From assembly GCA_036874045.1 (NCBI GenBank), contig JAZBRI010000003.1, forward strand, positions 5,902,501 to 5,966,500: a DNA stretch of 64,000 bases, read 5' to 3'. This document shows positions 22,772 to 32,753 of this stretch, in pieces (the stretch's first letter is position 1; each line of letters starts with the position of its first letter). Both the position numbers and the translations under genes were made by a program. The DNA comes from Cymodocea nodosa (Eukaryota > Streptophyta > Magnoliopsida > Alismatales > Cymodoceaceae). Under the pieces are notes generated by a model. It was not told the DNA's origin. It did not search any database and saw nothing but the letters and a program-made list of their open reading frames with translations.

Positions 22772-23100
22772 ACACTAGAAATATTTAAGCAATAGAAATG
22801 ACATTCAATAATGGAATAATAACAATACAGACCAATTTATACTACAAATCATATTTGAATAATAAAGATAACATTTAAATAATAGAAATAACAAAACAAT
22901 GGAATAAAATGTTTGAAATTTGAGTTATCAAATAAATCATTCATTTTTCATTATTAAATCCCTAATGTTGTCATGCATAGTACCCATGTCCAACTCATCT
23001 AACATAATAGGAACTTCATAGTTGGTACTTGTTAACATTTCTTGATCATGAATTTCAACAAGTTCTTCGTCTTGATTGATCAATAATGCTTCTTGATCCA

Positions 23101-24229
23101 TTATAGACTTCGATCAATTATGAAGTTGTGTAAGACCATGCAAGTGACCACTAACTTTACTTGAGTAGTATATGGAAATGGCAGCATATGATTCAAAATG
23201 TGCCACCTCCTCTTCAATACTCCAAATGCATGCTCAACAACATTCCTCAAAGAAGAATGTAAATAATTGAAATGCTCCTCTGCACCGTGTGGTTGTGAGG
23301 ATTGGAATTCTGGTAAGAGATATCTAGTGGTCTTGTATGGTGCAAGAAAACCAACTGCATTTGGATAGCTAGAGTCAACCAAGTAATACTTACTTATAAA
23401 TTTGACAACAATATTAGTTCAAAAATATGTTCAAGGTAGACTTACAATGTTCTTAATAAATTGAAAATATAGTACCTACAAGTGGATTAGGAAATTTGTG
23501 ACGTGGATCAGACATTGTAAGCATAAGTACTCAACAATCATGTGCAATGCCCTCCCACTCGGCTAATGCAAAAATGAATCGCATGTTAAAGTCACATACG
23601 CCCAATACATTTTGAGTTGTCTACTTGCCATGTCTACCACATCTAAATGAGATTTGTTTATTTTTGCAAACAACACAATGAACATGTGTACCATCAAGCG
23701 CTCCTATTGCATCTTCGAAACATGGCATAAATCTAGGGTTGTCCTTAAGAAATTGTGGTGTTTCATTGAAAGATTCCTTAGGCTGAATAACCTCAGGTGC
23801 CCATAATAGTAACGCATCTAAAACTTTATGAACATATTTACTAATTGTTTCCCTAGAATGTTGTTGATAGTTCTATAGTACTCTATTTTTATGTCCATGC
23901 CCAACTGTTTGCAAAAAAATCTTCACTTGCTCCTCAACAGTAACTCACCTCCCATTCTCCAAAAGGTTTTTCCCCCTCAATATTTGACACAAAGTGATAA
24001 AAGTGGATGGGATCATACGACACATGTCAAAACAAATCCTCTAATGTCCTCCTAACATGTTGTCAATAACATATTTTCCAAAATAGGGCATGCTATGCAC
24101 TCGTTGCCTTTTGGTTGAATTATAAGTTTGCAACAATTGTATTATGTATGTATAAAACAATAGAAGTAACTCAAAAATTTCCTCAACTTCAAGATCCATC
24201 AAATCACCAATTTCTAAAAATTTCTCCAT
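23101..24229 (-). pseudogene. PIF/Harbinger DDE transposase of Harb-1
   Basis: The reading starts at MEKFLEIGDLMDLEVEEIFE and continues, with stops and frame changes, through RICFDMCRMIPSTF and VEEQVKIFLQTVGHG (helical N-terminal part). The DDE_4 catalytic core follows: D1 in GALDGTHVHC (Asp codon near 23693), D2 in YYLVDSSYPN (near 23368) and E in VVEHAFGVLKRRW (near 23233). It ends with MVLHNFIID. All three catalytic acids are still recognisable. Such enzymes cut and paste the element at TWA targets. At least four stops disrupt it (the first near 24041), and a likely intron before YYLVD has lost its acceptor. It is therefore inactive, although it could in principle have been mobilised in trans. 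Confidence 0.9.
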
Positions 24230-25139
24230 TGTTCTGAACAAATGCGAAAATAGGATAGTGTAAGTTTAGATATAATTGCATGAAACAAACACAAAATGAT
24301 TTCAATTAAAAACTATTCAAATAAACTAGTGATTTAAAACATTCAAATAAAAATAAGCATGATTCATATGACTCCCATCAATAAAAATATAGTTTCCATA
24401 TTCATTTAATAAAAATAAGAAAATAACATAACACAAAATTTTACAAGTTGCAGAGATTTCTTATCCAGTCCATAGACTTTTTTTTCTACTACTACTATAT
24501 CTTCTTCTTATTCTCTAAAATATTTCTCCTCTCAAGCAAAGGAGAAAGAGCTAAAACAAAAAAGCTCAAGGCTACACAGAAGACAAAAGAAATCACTAAA
24601 ATTAACAGGAATCATATATGATGGTTGCATATCATATTAGGAGAAAGTCCTCTAACTAGGAAAAATATTTTCTAAGTAAATCACTTAATCATTCACAAGC
24701 GTTAGCACAAATATTAGAGGGTGGCAACATGGTTGTTCCAATAAAAACATTAAAACACCTCTAACTTGACATCTTCATAACTCCCTCGATATTAAGTGAA
24801 ATCCAACAAAACTAACAACTACTAATAGATATTTGGTTGATCTTTCGAGAAAATTTCATAAATTGAAAATCATAATTCGATTTTGTACCATTTTTAGATA
24901 CTTTTACGATAGTAAATGAATCTTTACATTTGCTAATAAATATGCTACTGAAAACATTGAAGAAATCACTAAAATTAACAGCAATCATATACGATCAACT
25001 GTAGATTAAATCCTCTACTAACCCCTACAAAGAAAACATATGAAAACAATGCACTAAAATTGATTCTAATCATGAACCATTATTGCAGGAAAAAATAGAA
25101 AAATAACAACAACGATAAAACTACATGAACTCACTTAAT

Positions 25140-25335
25140 AGGAGAAAGCTAAAATATATGATGGTCGTAGCGATAAAAGAAGCTTAAAATATACGATGGT
25201 CACAGATCGACAAAAGAAGCTTCAAATATACGATGGTCGTAAATCGACAAAAGAAGCTTAAAATATACGATTGTCGTAGATCGACAAAAGAAGCTTCAAA
25301 TATACGATAATTGCAGATCAACAAAAGAAAAAACC
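25140..25335. repeat. About 42-bp tandem repeat near the 5' end of Harb-1
   Basis: Four to five units of the type AAATATACGATGGTCGTAGA, then TCGACAAAAGAAGCTT. This subterminal array lies in the position where transposase-binding repeats are often found. Confidence 0.85.
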
Positions 25336-25648
25336 AGATTGATGGAGATCGACGAAGGTGAAAGAGGAGTTTACTCCATTGCAGATCGATGAAGGCACTG
25401 TCTAAGGTGAAAGTCGTGGAGGTGTTGTTTAGGGCTGTGGAGGTGACGAGGGTATTTTAGACTTTCGATCGGTGACGCCTTGCTAGAGTTGGGAAAATAC
25501 AACGCCCAAAAATATGCTTTGTTGGCTGTCGCTACAGCTCCAGCACTTCTAGCGTCGATGAAGAGCTCGACTATTTGTTTAAAGCACGCTCCTAACACAC
25601 GTTCCATTGTAGAGGCGTGCTCCAGCTCCTCTACCAAATGCAGCCTAA

Positions 25649-26721
25649 GCATTTTATACATCACATATCCTACAAATACCTAAATTTAACCTTATGTTAC
25701 AGAATGTATTTTCATCTAGAGGTTTTGAAAATATATTAGCTAATTGATTTTTACTAGACACAAATCCTAATTTAATTTTTCCTTTAATTACATTTTCTTA
25801 GAAAATGATGTTTAACCTCTATATGTTTAGCTCTAGAATGTAATACAAGATTTTTGGAAAGATTTATTGTAGAACTACTATCATAATAAATCTTAGTTGT
25901 ATCATAAGATATTCCAAAGTCTTCTAAAGTTTGCCATATCCACAGAATCTGAGTGCAACACAATGCAGCAGCAACATATTCAGCTTCAATGGTTGAAAGT
26001 GCTACACAGTTTTACTTTTTACTAAACCATGATACCAAATTATTTTCCAATAATTGACATGTGCCACTGGTACTTTTTCTATCAGATTTAGATCTTACGT
26101 AATCAGCATCAGTATATCCTATAAGATCTATTGAACTATCCTTAGAATAATACAGACCAAAATTTTTAGTTCCTTGTATATATCTAAATATTCTTTTAAC
26201 AGCCATTAAGTGTGATTCTTTAGGATTAGATTGAAATCTAGCACAAGCACACACAACAAACATGATATCAGGTCTACTAGCTGTCAAATAAAGTAAAGAA
26301 CCAATCATACTTCTGTATTTTCTTTGATCTATTGATTTTCCTATGTCATCAATATCTAACTTTAAAGAAGTACTCATAGGAGTTCCTAGAATCCTTATAT
26401 CATTAAAATTAAATTTCTTAAGCATTTCAACTACATATTTTTCTTGATTTAAAAATATACCTTTATCCATTTGCTTAATTTGAAGTCCTAGAATATATGA
26501 AAGTTCTCCCATCATACTCATCTCAAACTAACTAGCCATCTCTCTTCAGAAAATATTTTTATTAGTTTTTCAAAAGTTACTCCAAATATTATATCATCTA
26601 CATATATTTTAACAACAATCTGATCTTTATCACCCTTTTTGATAAAAAGAGTATGGTCTACTTTTCCCATGATATAACTTTGTTCTATTAGAAAAGTAGA
26701 ATTGTTCAAGTGTAATAACAA
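25649..26721 (-). pseudogene. Copia RT C-terminal half and RNase H (outer element)
   Basis: On the minus strand 26721-26518 reads VDHTLFIKKG and KIYVDDIIFGV, the RT catalytic YVDD. A frame change leads to MGELSYILGLQIKQ, QRKYRSMIGSLLYLTASRPDIMF and the RNase H sequence YTDADYVRSKSDRKSTSGT (26521-26012). After a TAA at FSKK*NCV the rest runs to about 25665 (STIEAEYVAA, LHSRAKHIEVKHHF). The stop is at the same codon as in the plus copy. Upstream, at 26706-26721, coding sequence is fused directly to the middle of the 5' LTR, so gag, protease, integrase and the first half of RT are deleted. Harb-1 lies just beyond the 3' end (TAA at 25646). Confidence 0.9.
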
Positions 26722-26770
26722 GTCATTGTGTCAAAGTTAACTAAACAAGTATATTTATAACTTAATGTAT
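26706..26770 (-). mobile_element. Copia 5' LTR fragment a
   Basis: TTCAAGTGTAATAACAAGTC onward matches 7876-7946 of the other LTR. It is interrupted at TGTAT by Athila-1 and resumes at 42598. Confidence 0.85.
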
Positions 26771-27391
26771 TGTTTAGAATGAAAAAGTGCATATTATTAA
26801 CGGTTAAATGATGGTTAATTGCATAATATTTATCTTATCATATAAGAATTAAGCCATTATGTTATAATTGCACTGTTATATACTTTAATTGAAGAATTTG
26901 CTATAATATTTTCCCAATGTTAACTAACATTAAAGAGCTTAATTGATGTTATTTACAATCTGTGGTATCGCCCAATGGTTGTCTGAATTCCTCTGTAAAT
27001 AGCAGTATTAAAAAGAAAAGATAGGCTCGTGGAGTTAACTTAAGTCCACGAGGTTAGTCCGTTGAGTTATCCATAACTCAACGAACTTAGTCCGTTGAGT
27101 TAGCTGTAATTCAACGGACAGCTTATTGAATATATAAATTTGATTTTTAACAAGCAAACAGTTCTCAAGTTCGTCAGCAATTCCCTATGGGATCGACCTA
27201 TACTTGCACACTGATACAATAGACACTATACACTTGCAGTTAAAGTACAAATTGGAATTAATATGTAAATTATATTAAAGGTTGTTTGTTTACTTCTAAA
27301 AGAAAGAATAGGCATAAAGATAAATTAACTAAGTAAAAACAGAAGTAACAAATCCAAGTTTTTCTAGTGTAGTGTTGGGAAAACCCAAACA
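26771..27391 (+). mobile_element. Athila-1 5' LTR with a 1.6-kb internal deletion
   Basis: The first 115 bases match the start of the 3' LTR and the last 480 match its end. Sequence equivalent to about 40488-42113 is missing and replaced by the short filler ATAATATTTT. The lost part contains the TATA box and all U3 modules. The differences from the 3' LTR in the retained part are few and mostly G/A changes. Confidence 0.92.
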
Positions 27392-27398
27392 AGTTTTA

Positions 27399-27417
27399 TG
27401 GCGACGTTGCTGGGGAA
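27399..27417 (+). other. Athila-1 primer-binding site (tRNA-Asp type)
   Basis: TGGCGACGTTGCTGGGGAA differs at two positions from the Athila-2 copy, which reads TGGCGCCGTTGCCGGGGAA, the usual Athila PBS complementary to the 3' end of tRNA-Asp. It begins 7 bp after the LTR. Confidence 0.9.
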
Positions 27418-27450
27418 TTGAATTGAATTGAATTGAATTGAATTGAATTG
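27415..27450 (+). repeat. (AATTG)n microsatellite after the PBS
   Basis: About seven AATTG units directly after the PBS. Athila-2 has only about three at the same place, so the array has expanded or contracted since the copies separated. Confidence 0.9.
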
Positions 27451-27469
27451 ATATAAGCAACTATTAAAG

Positions 27470-28700
27470 ATGTTTCGTTTTAATAGCCAGAGTTGTGTGT
27501 TTTCTTCTATAATTGAGAATATGGCATATGCTTATGCTCAAAGATTTCTGAAACCTGTAATTAGCATATGTGAATTCTGCAATTCTAAAGGACACGACAT
27601 TTCTGATTGTTTGAAATTGAGACATTTACAAATGGTTAGATCCCATGAACAACAAATGAATTATCCTCAATATAATAGAGCCAAGTATGAGAATCCTATA
27701 GTTTACCCAATTGATGGTCAGTATAGAATGTGTAATATGATGAGAGACACTAAAGTTTGGGATAGCTATGACAGACTGGAGCATAGTATAGAGCAAAATC
27801 TGGACAAACTGGAATACTTTATGTATCAACAACAAGAAGTCAACCAAGTAAACTATAAGGAAGCATATTCAGAACCTAAACAGGATATAATTTACGAAAC
27901 TGAAAAAACCATAATGAAAATTGATCAACAAGTGAATGCAATGAAATTAGATGATCTGGAAAGAAAATTAAAAGCATTAAACGAAAATGCAATGAAAATA
28001 CAAGTTATGCAATAGGAAAATGAAAATTATAATGTTATAAACCTGCATAATTTGCAAAATATACACCAAACAGAAAATACCAATGCAAGAGAATTTAAAG
28101 AATGCACTTTAAAATTAAAAATAATTGAAGATCATAATCACGAAAATGATATGCAAAAACATCATAAAAGTAACGAAAATCTGGAAGATGTATGTGTAAC
28201 ATTAAGATCTGAAACTGATATACCACCAAGAACTCAAAATGAAAATGATATGAAGGTGGATAAGAGTAAAAATCAAAATGATAATGAAAATGTAATAGTT
28301 AAAAATCTAGAAATCACTGAAGAACAATTTGAATCTGCGAATGAAGCTAAAAATGATCAAACAAATCAACTGAAAGAAAAAGAGTCTTTGAAATCAAAAT
28401 CTTTAGCACCCTATCCTGAAAGATTACAACAAACAATTCCTGAAAAACAAGAAAAAATCAGAGAAATTTTTGAAAAAGTACAAGTTAACATTCCTTTGTT
28501 AGATCTATTGCAGAAAATATCACCTTGTGCTAAATTTCTAAAGGATTGGTGTACTAAGAAAAGAGAGCGAAAAGTTCTTAGAAATTTCTTTTTAGATGAG
28601 CAAAGTAGTTCCCTATTTCTGCCACAAATTCCTAAAAAGTTATCTGATCCTAGAATCCCTGTTATATCATGCACCATAGGAAATACCATTTTAGAAAGAA
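27470..28700 (+). pseudogene. Athila-1 zinc-knuckle ORF (gag C-terminal type)
   Basis: The first ATG after the PBS (27470) opens a frame with MAYAYAQRFLKP and a CX2CX4HX4C zinc knuckle (CEFCNSKGHDISDC, residues 34-47). A Tyr/Asn-rich stretch, a heptad-rich coiled coil and a long acidic Asn/Glu/Lys linker follow, running into the protease. There is one in-frame TAG at 28013. No capsid domain precedes the knuckle, although in ordinary Athila elements it would. The capsid-type domain is instead found at 35974, downstream of integrase. Athila-2 has the same arrangement (55728-54931), with CEFCNSEGHAISDC. The expected role is RNA binding and particle assembly. How a knuckle-only Gag would assemble is unclear. 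Confidence 0.8.
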
Positions 28701-29322
28701 CATAAATAGACTTAGGTGCAGGTATAAATGTTATGCCAAGTGATATATTTGCATCCTTAGGATTAGAAGGCTTAACTCCTATTAGTACGGTTATTCAATT
28801 AGCTGATAGAGGTATAAGATACCCTAGAGGAAAAATAGAGGATGTCTTAATTAAAATCAAAAATTTTATATATCCTATTGATATTGTAATTTTGGATTCC
28901 CAACAAATTAAGCATAAAAATAGTGATACATCTTTAATTTTGGGAAGGCCATTTTTAGCAACATCAGGGGCTGTTATAAATTGTAAAACTGGAGTAATGA
29001 AGTTAGCATATGGTAATGAGGATAATCAATTAAATATTTTCAAACCAGAAAGGTTTGAGGAGTTAGAAATGTCCTTACATACCATAGAATTTTAGAGGAT
29101 GAAGGAGATATGTTAGATGATGTGATTCAAGAAGAATTAAATAGGCAAATCAATTCTGAAATTTTAAAAGAAAGTGAAAGCATAAATATAGAAGGAGATC
29201 GGGAAGAAACTAATTTAAAAAATGATGATGTTCAATTAGGAGCTCTAGCTTCTTATGGGCAGCATTTAGAATTAAAACATTTACCTCCTGAATTAACTTA
29301 TATATTTCTGGAAGATAAATGA
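28520..29322 (+). pseudogene. Athila-1 aspartic protease and linker
   Basis: After a conserved lead-in (LPQIPKKLSDPRIPVISCTIG) comes the active site IDLGAGINVMPSDIF, then GLEGLTPISTVIQLADR, DIVILDS and LILGRPFLATSGAVINC. This is the Athila-type retropepsin, in which DLGAG takes the place of DTGA. It cleaves the polyprotein during particle maturation. A TAA lies just before the active site (28703), and a frameshift near 29093 separates the acidic linker (29110-29322) that leads into RT. Athila-2 lacks the stop before DLGAG. The gene is contiguous with the zinc-knuckle ORF upstream in one frame. Confidence 0.9.
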
Positions 29323-30175
29323 ACCTGTCCAATCATTATTGCTTCAGATTTAAAAGAGGATCAAATAGCTAAATTAAAAGATGTAGTAAAAAGTTATAAA
29401 GAAGCAATAGGATGGACTATGACTGATATAAAAGGGTTAAGTTCAACTTTATGCTGTCACCACATATATTTAGAAGAGAATGTTAAACCTGTTAGAATTC
29501 CTAAGAGGAGATTAAATCTAAACCTTAAAGAAGTAGTCCGGAAGGAAATAGCTAAATGGTTAGATAATGATATAATTTATCTGATTTCTGATTGCTCGTG
29601 GGTTAGTCCAATCCATGTAGTCCCCAAGAAATTAGGATTAACAGTTATTAGGAATGAAAGTCAAGACTTGATACCTACTAGAATTCAATCAAGCTGGAGA
29701 GTATGTATAGACTATAGAAAGTTGAATGTTGTGACTAGGAAAGATCATTTTCCCTTACCTTTTATAGATCAAATGCTGGAAAGATTAGCAAGGTAAGAAT
29801 ATTTTTGTTTCCTAAACGGGTATTCAGGGTATAATCAAATTCCAGTAGCATTAAAGGATCAAGAGAAAACAACTTTCACCTGTCCTAATGGAACTTATGC
29901 TTTTAAAAGAATGCCATTCGGATTATGTAATGCACCAGCTACCTTTCAAAGGTGTGTGGAGGGCATATTTACTAGAATGACTGAAGATTTTTTAGAAATA
30001 TTTATGGATGATTTTACTGTATATGGCAACTCATATGAAGTGTGTTTAAGCAATTTAGACCAAATATTAAAACGCTGTGTGGAAAAAAATCTGATTTTAA
30101 ATTGGAAAAAATGTCACTTCATGGTTAAACAAGGAATAGTCTTAGGGCATGTTGTTTCTAAAAAAGGGTTGAAGT
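29323..30175 (+). pseudogene. Athila-1 reverse transcriptase
   Basis: Recognisable RT blocks in order are [49 protein letters not shown] and the catalytic [11 protein letters not shown] (about 29995-30027). [19 protein letters not shown] follows. The MDD variant of YxDD is usual in the Athila lineage. RT copies element RNA into cDNA inside the particle. Stops occur near 29320 and 29795 (LAR*EYFCFL), and the frame shifts at about 30175. Compared with Athila-2, the core motifs around the active site are better kept here but the frame is more broken. Confidence 0.93.
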
Positions 30176-30866
30176 AGATAAAGCTAAAACAGAAGTAATA
30201 TCTAATCTACCAAAACCTAAATCAGTAAAAGATATTAGATCATTTCTAGCACATGCTGGTTTTTATAGAAGATTTATTAAAGACTTTAGCAAGATAGCTA
30301 GACCTTTAACTAGTCTATTGAAAGATGTTCTATTTAACTTTGAAAAAAATTGCAAGGAAGCAATTTTCAGACTTAAGATTAGCTTAATTTTAACTCCTAT
30401 AATTCAAGCACCTGATTGGAACCATCCATTTGAGTTAATGTGCGATGCTTCTGATTTTGCTGTAGGAGCAGTTTTAGGATAGAAGATAGAAAAATCTCTT
30501 AGAGTGATTCATTATGCAAGAAAAACCTTAAATGATGCTCAAGTTAATTACACAACTACTGAAAAGGAATTATTAACTATTGTGTTTGCTTTAGAAAAGT
30601 TTAGATCATATCTGATTGGAGCTAAAGTAATAGTATACACGGATCATTCAGCTCTAAAACATCTAATAAAGAAAAAAGAAACTAAACCTAGATTGATCCG
30701 ATGGATATTATTATTGCAAGAATTTGATCTAGAAATTAAAGATAAAAAAGGTTGTGAGAATGTAGTAGCAGATCATTTATCAATATTACAAATAGAAAAA
30801 TCAAATATTGAAATTAAGGATAATTTTCCTAATGAACAATTAATGACCATCAACACAATGCCTTGA
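30176..30866 (+). pseudogene. Athila-1 RNase H and RT connection
   Basis: The frame continues with the connection [20 protein letters not shown] and enters RNase H with [14 protein letters not shown] (first Asp), [20 protein letters not shown] (Glu) and [14 protein letters not shown] (Asp). It ends with ENVVADHLS. All acidic residues of the active site are visible. A stop (GAVLG*KIE, about 30480) and a frame change at about 30860 inactivate it. RNase H degrades the RNA template during reverse transcription. Confidence 0.92.
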
Positions 30867-32163
30867 ATGCAGACATAGTTAATTACTTAGTTACTGTTTT
30901 AACACCTAAGGATTGGAATAGACAGGATAAGAAATTATTTTTCTCAAGAGTAAAATATTACTATTGGGAAGACCCATACTTATTTAAGAAATGTCCTGAT
31001 CTGGTTTTAAGGAGGTGTGTTCCAGAAACTGAATATTCGAGCATATTGTCTTTCTGTCATGACCAAGCTTGTGGAGGGCATTTTGGTTCAGGGAAAACTG
31101 CTACAAAAATTCTACAATGTGGGTTTTATTGGCCAACACTATTCAAAGATGCTCATAAATATTGCTTAAGGTGTTTAAGATGTCAACAAATAGGAAGAAT
31201 ATCAAAGAGGAATATATGCCTCTTAATCCTATTGTTGAGGTTGAAATCTTTGATGTGTGGGGAATAGATTTTATGGGTCCATTTCCTATGTCTAATCAAT
31301 TTAATTACATATTGTTGGGGGTGGATTATGTATCAAAATGGATAGAAGTTATTCCTACAAAAACTAATGACAACAAAGTGGTAATTCAATTTATAAGAAC
31401 AAATATATTTGCCAGATTTGGAATACCTAAAGCTATTATCAGTGATAGAGGAACTCATTTCTGTAATAGAAGTTTTGAAACCTTAATGAAAAAATATGGA
31501 GTAAACCACAAAATTGCAGCATCATATCATCCGCAAACAAGTGGACAAGTAGAAAGTGCAAACAAACAGATTAAATTAATCTTGGAAAAAGTAGTAAATC
31601 CTACTAGAACAGATTAGGCTAATAGATTAATAGATGCACTTTGGGCTTATAGAACTGCTTATAAAACAAGCTTAGGTATGTCACCTTTTAGGCTAGTATA
31701 TGAAAAAAGTTGTCATTTACCTATTGAAATAGAACATAAAGCTTATTGGGCATTAAAAACTCTGAACACTAATTTAAATCAAGCTGTTGAAAGTAGAAAA
31801 ATGTAATTAATTGAATTAGAAGAATTTAGAAATGAAGTTTATTCGAAGACTGTAAGAGAAAAAGAAAAAATTAAATTTTGGCATGATAGAAAAATTATTC
31901 CAAAAAGCTTTGAAATAGGACAAGAAGTATATCTTTATATGGCTAGACTCCATAACCATCTAGGAAAATTGAAATCTAGATGGGTAAGGCCTTACATAGT
32001 TCGAAATGTTTATCCTTATGGAGCTATTGAAATTGAAAATCCTAAAAATCAGAATATATTTAAAGTAAATGGACAAAGACTTAAACCTATTCTGAAAACA
32101 CCAAAAAGCTCCTTTGGAATTATAGAAGAAGTCAGAGTACAGAACTATTCGAGCTTTACTTAG
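30867..32163 (+). pseudogene. Athila-1 integrase
   Basis: The N-terminal zinc-binding HHCC region is visible ([24 protein letters not shown]). The catalytic core follows: [12 protein letters not shown] (Asp 1), [15 protein letters not shown] (Asp 2) and [17 protein letters not shown] (Glu). The C-terminal part [26 protein letters not shown] and a short tail end at SFT. Integrase inserts the cDNA and produces the 5-bp TSD seen here (TGTAT). There are frame changes near 31200 and stops at 31617 and 31804. No chromodomain is present, as expected for Athila. Confidence 0.93.
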
Positions 32164-32220
32164 TGAGAAATCAGTTTTTATGTTTATTTATATACATTAA
32201 AAAAACATTAAAAATATATA

Positions 32221-32580
32221 TATAACATAAAAATCGTTGCGGTTCAACCGACTGGATCCATTGGTATGACCGGAACATAAAAAAATGTATATTAATTTTC
32301 AGAAAAAATGTTGGTTTTACCGAAACATAGTATCGGTTCAACCAAAAGAAAAATAAAAAAAATAAATAATAAAAAATATTTATGTCTGATCGAAACATAG
32401 TATCGGTTAAATTGGTAAAAAAATAGAAAAACTATTCTTTGTAATATTTTATTATTATATTTGCTTGTACAGGGAGTCCATTGAGTTACGCTTAACTCGA
32501 CGAGCTTACTCCGTTGAGTCTTGAGTTAGTCAACGAGCTTATTCCGTTGAGTTAAAGTTAACTCAACGGAGTACTGTAGC
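32221..32580. repeat. Hairpin-rich spacer downstream of integrase
   Basis: The first part repeats (A/C)GAAACATAGTATCGGTT and GGTTCAACCGA-type motifs that resemble the palindromes of Harb-1. The second part (32470-32575) has alternating CCGTTGAGTTA and TAACTCAACG words that can pair with each other. The same spacer is at 50640-51050 in Athila-2. Confidence 0.7.
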
Positions 32581-32648
32581 TAAGACCTCAAACAAAATAG
32601 TAATAGTTGGTTCGGGAAATGACCCGTTTACCCGCCTAAGCTTAGGGC

Positions 32649-32657
32649 TTATTTAAA
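32649..32657 (+). promoter_or_regulatory. Possible internal TATA box before the Athila accessory ORF
   Basis: TTATTTAAA lies about 97 bp before the ATG at 32754. It is followed by AAAACCTAGGGTTTTGGG, which contains a telo-box-like CTAGGGTTT as in many plant housekeeping promoters. The CGCCTAA...TTTAAAC context matches that before the copia accessory ORF. Confidence 0.4.
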
Positions 32658-32753
32658 CTAAAACCTAGGGTTTTGGGGGCATTATCCGGCAAATCATTTA
32701 GAATCTAGAATAGTAGAAATCAGAGTGATTCCGTGCTGTTGTGTAACTCCACA

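Larger units (their letters stand above)
19713..25645 (-). mobile_element. Harb-1: PIF/Harbinger transposon inside the copia element
   Basis: The left end is GGCTACGTTTGGTAGC and the right end, read inward, is GGCTGCATTTGGTAGAGG. Both are flanked by TAA (19710-19712, 25646-25648). Without the insert, the two flanks read TTTTATGGAGATTAAGCATT, then TTATACATCACAT. The paralogous empty site is at 13530-13560, read in reverse. The element is 5.9 kb and carries a transposase and a Myb/SANT-like ORF on the minus strand, the usual two-gene set of PIF/Harbinger. Large parts are low-complexity repeats. Confidence 0.92.

Noticed and set aside
25371-25683. Overlapping ORFs at the right end of Harb-1
   Set aside because: They run through the TIR and across the element border, so they cannot be a conserved gene.
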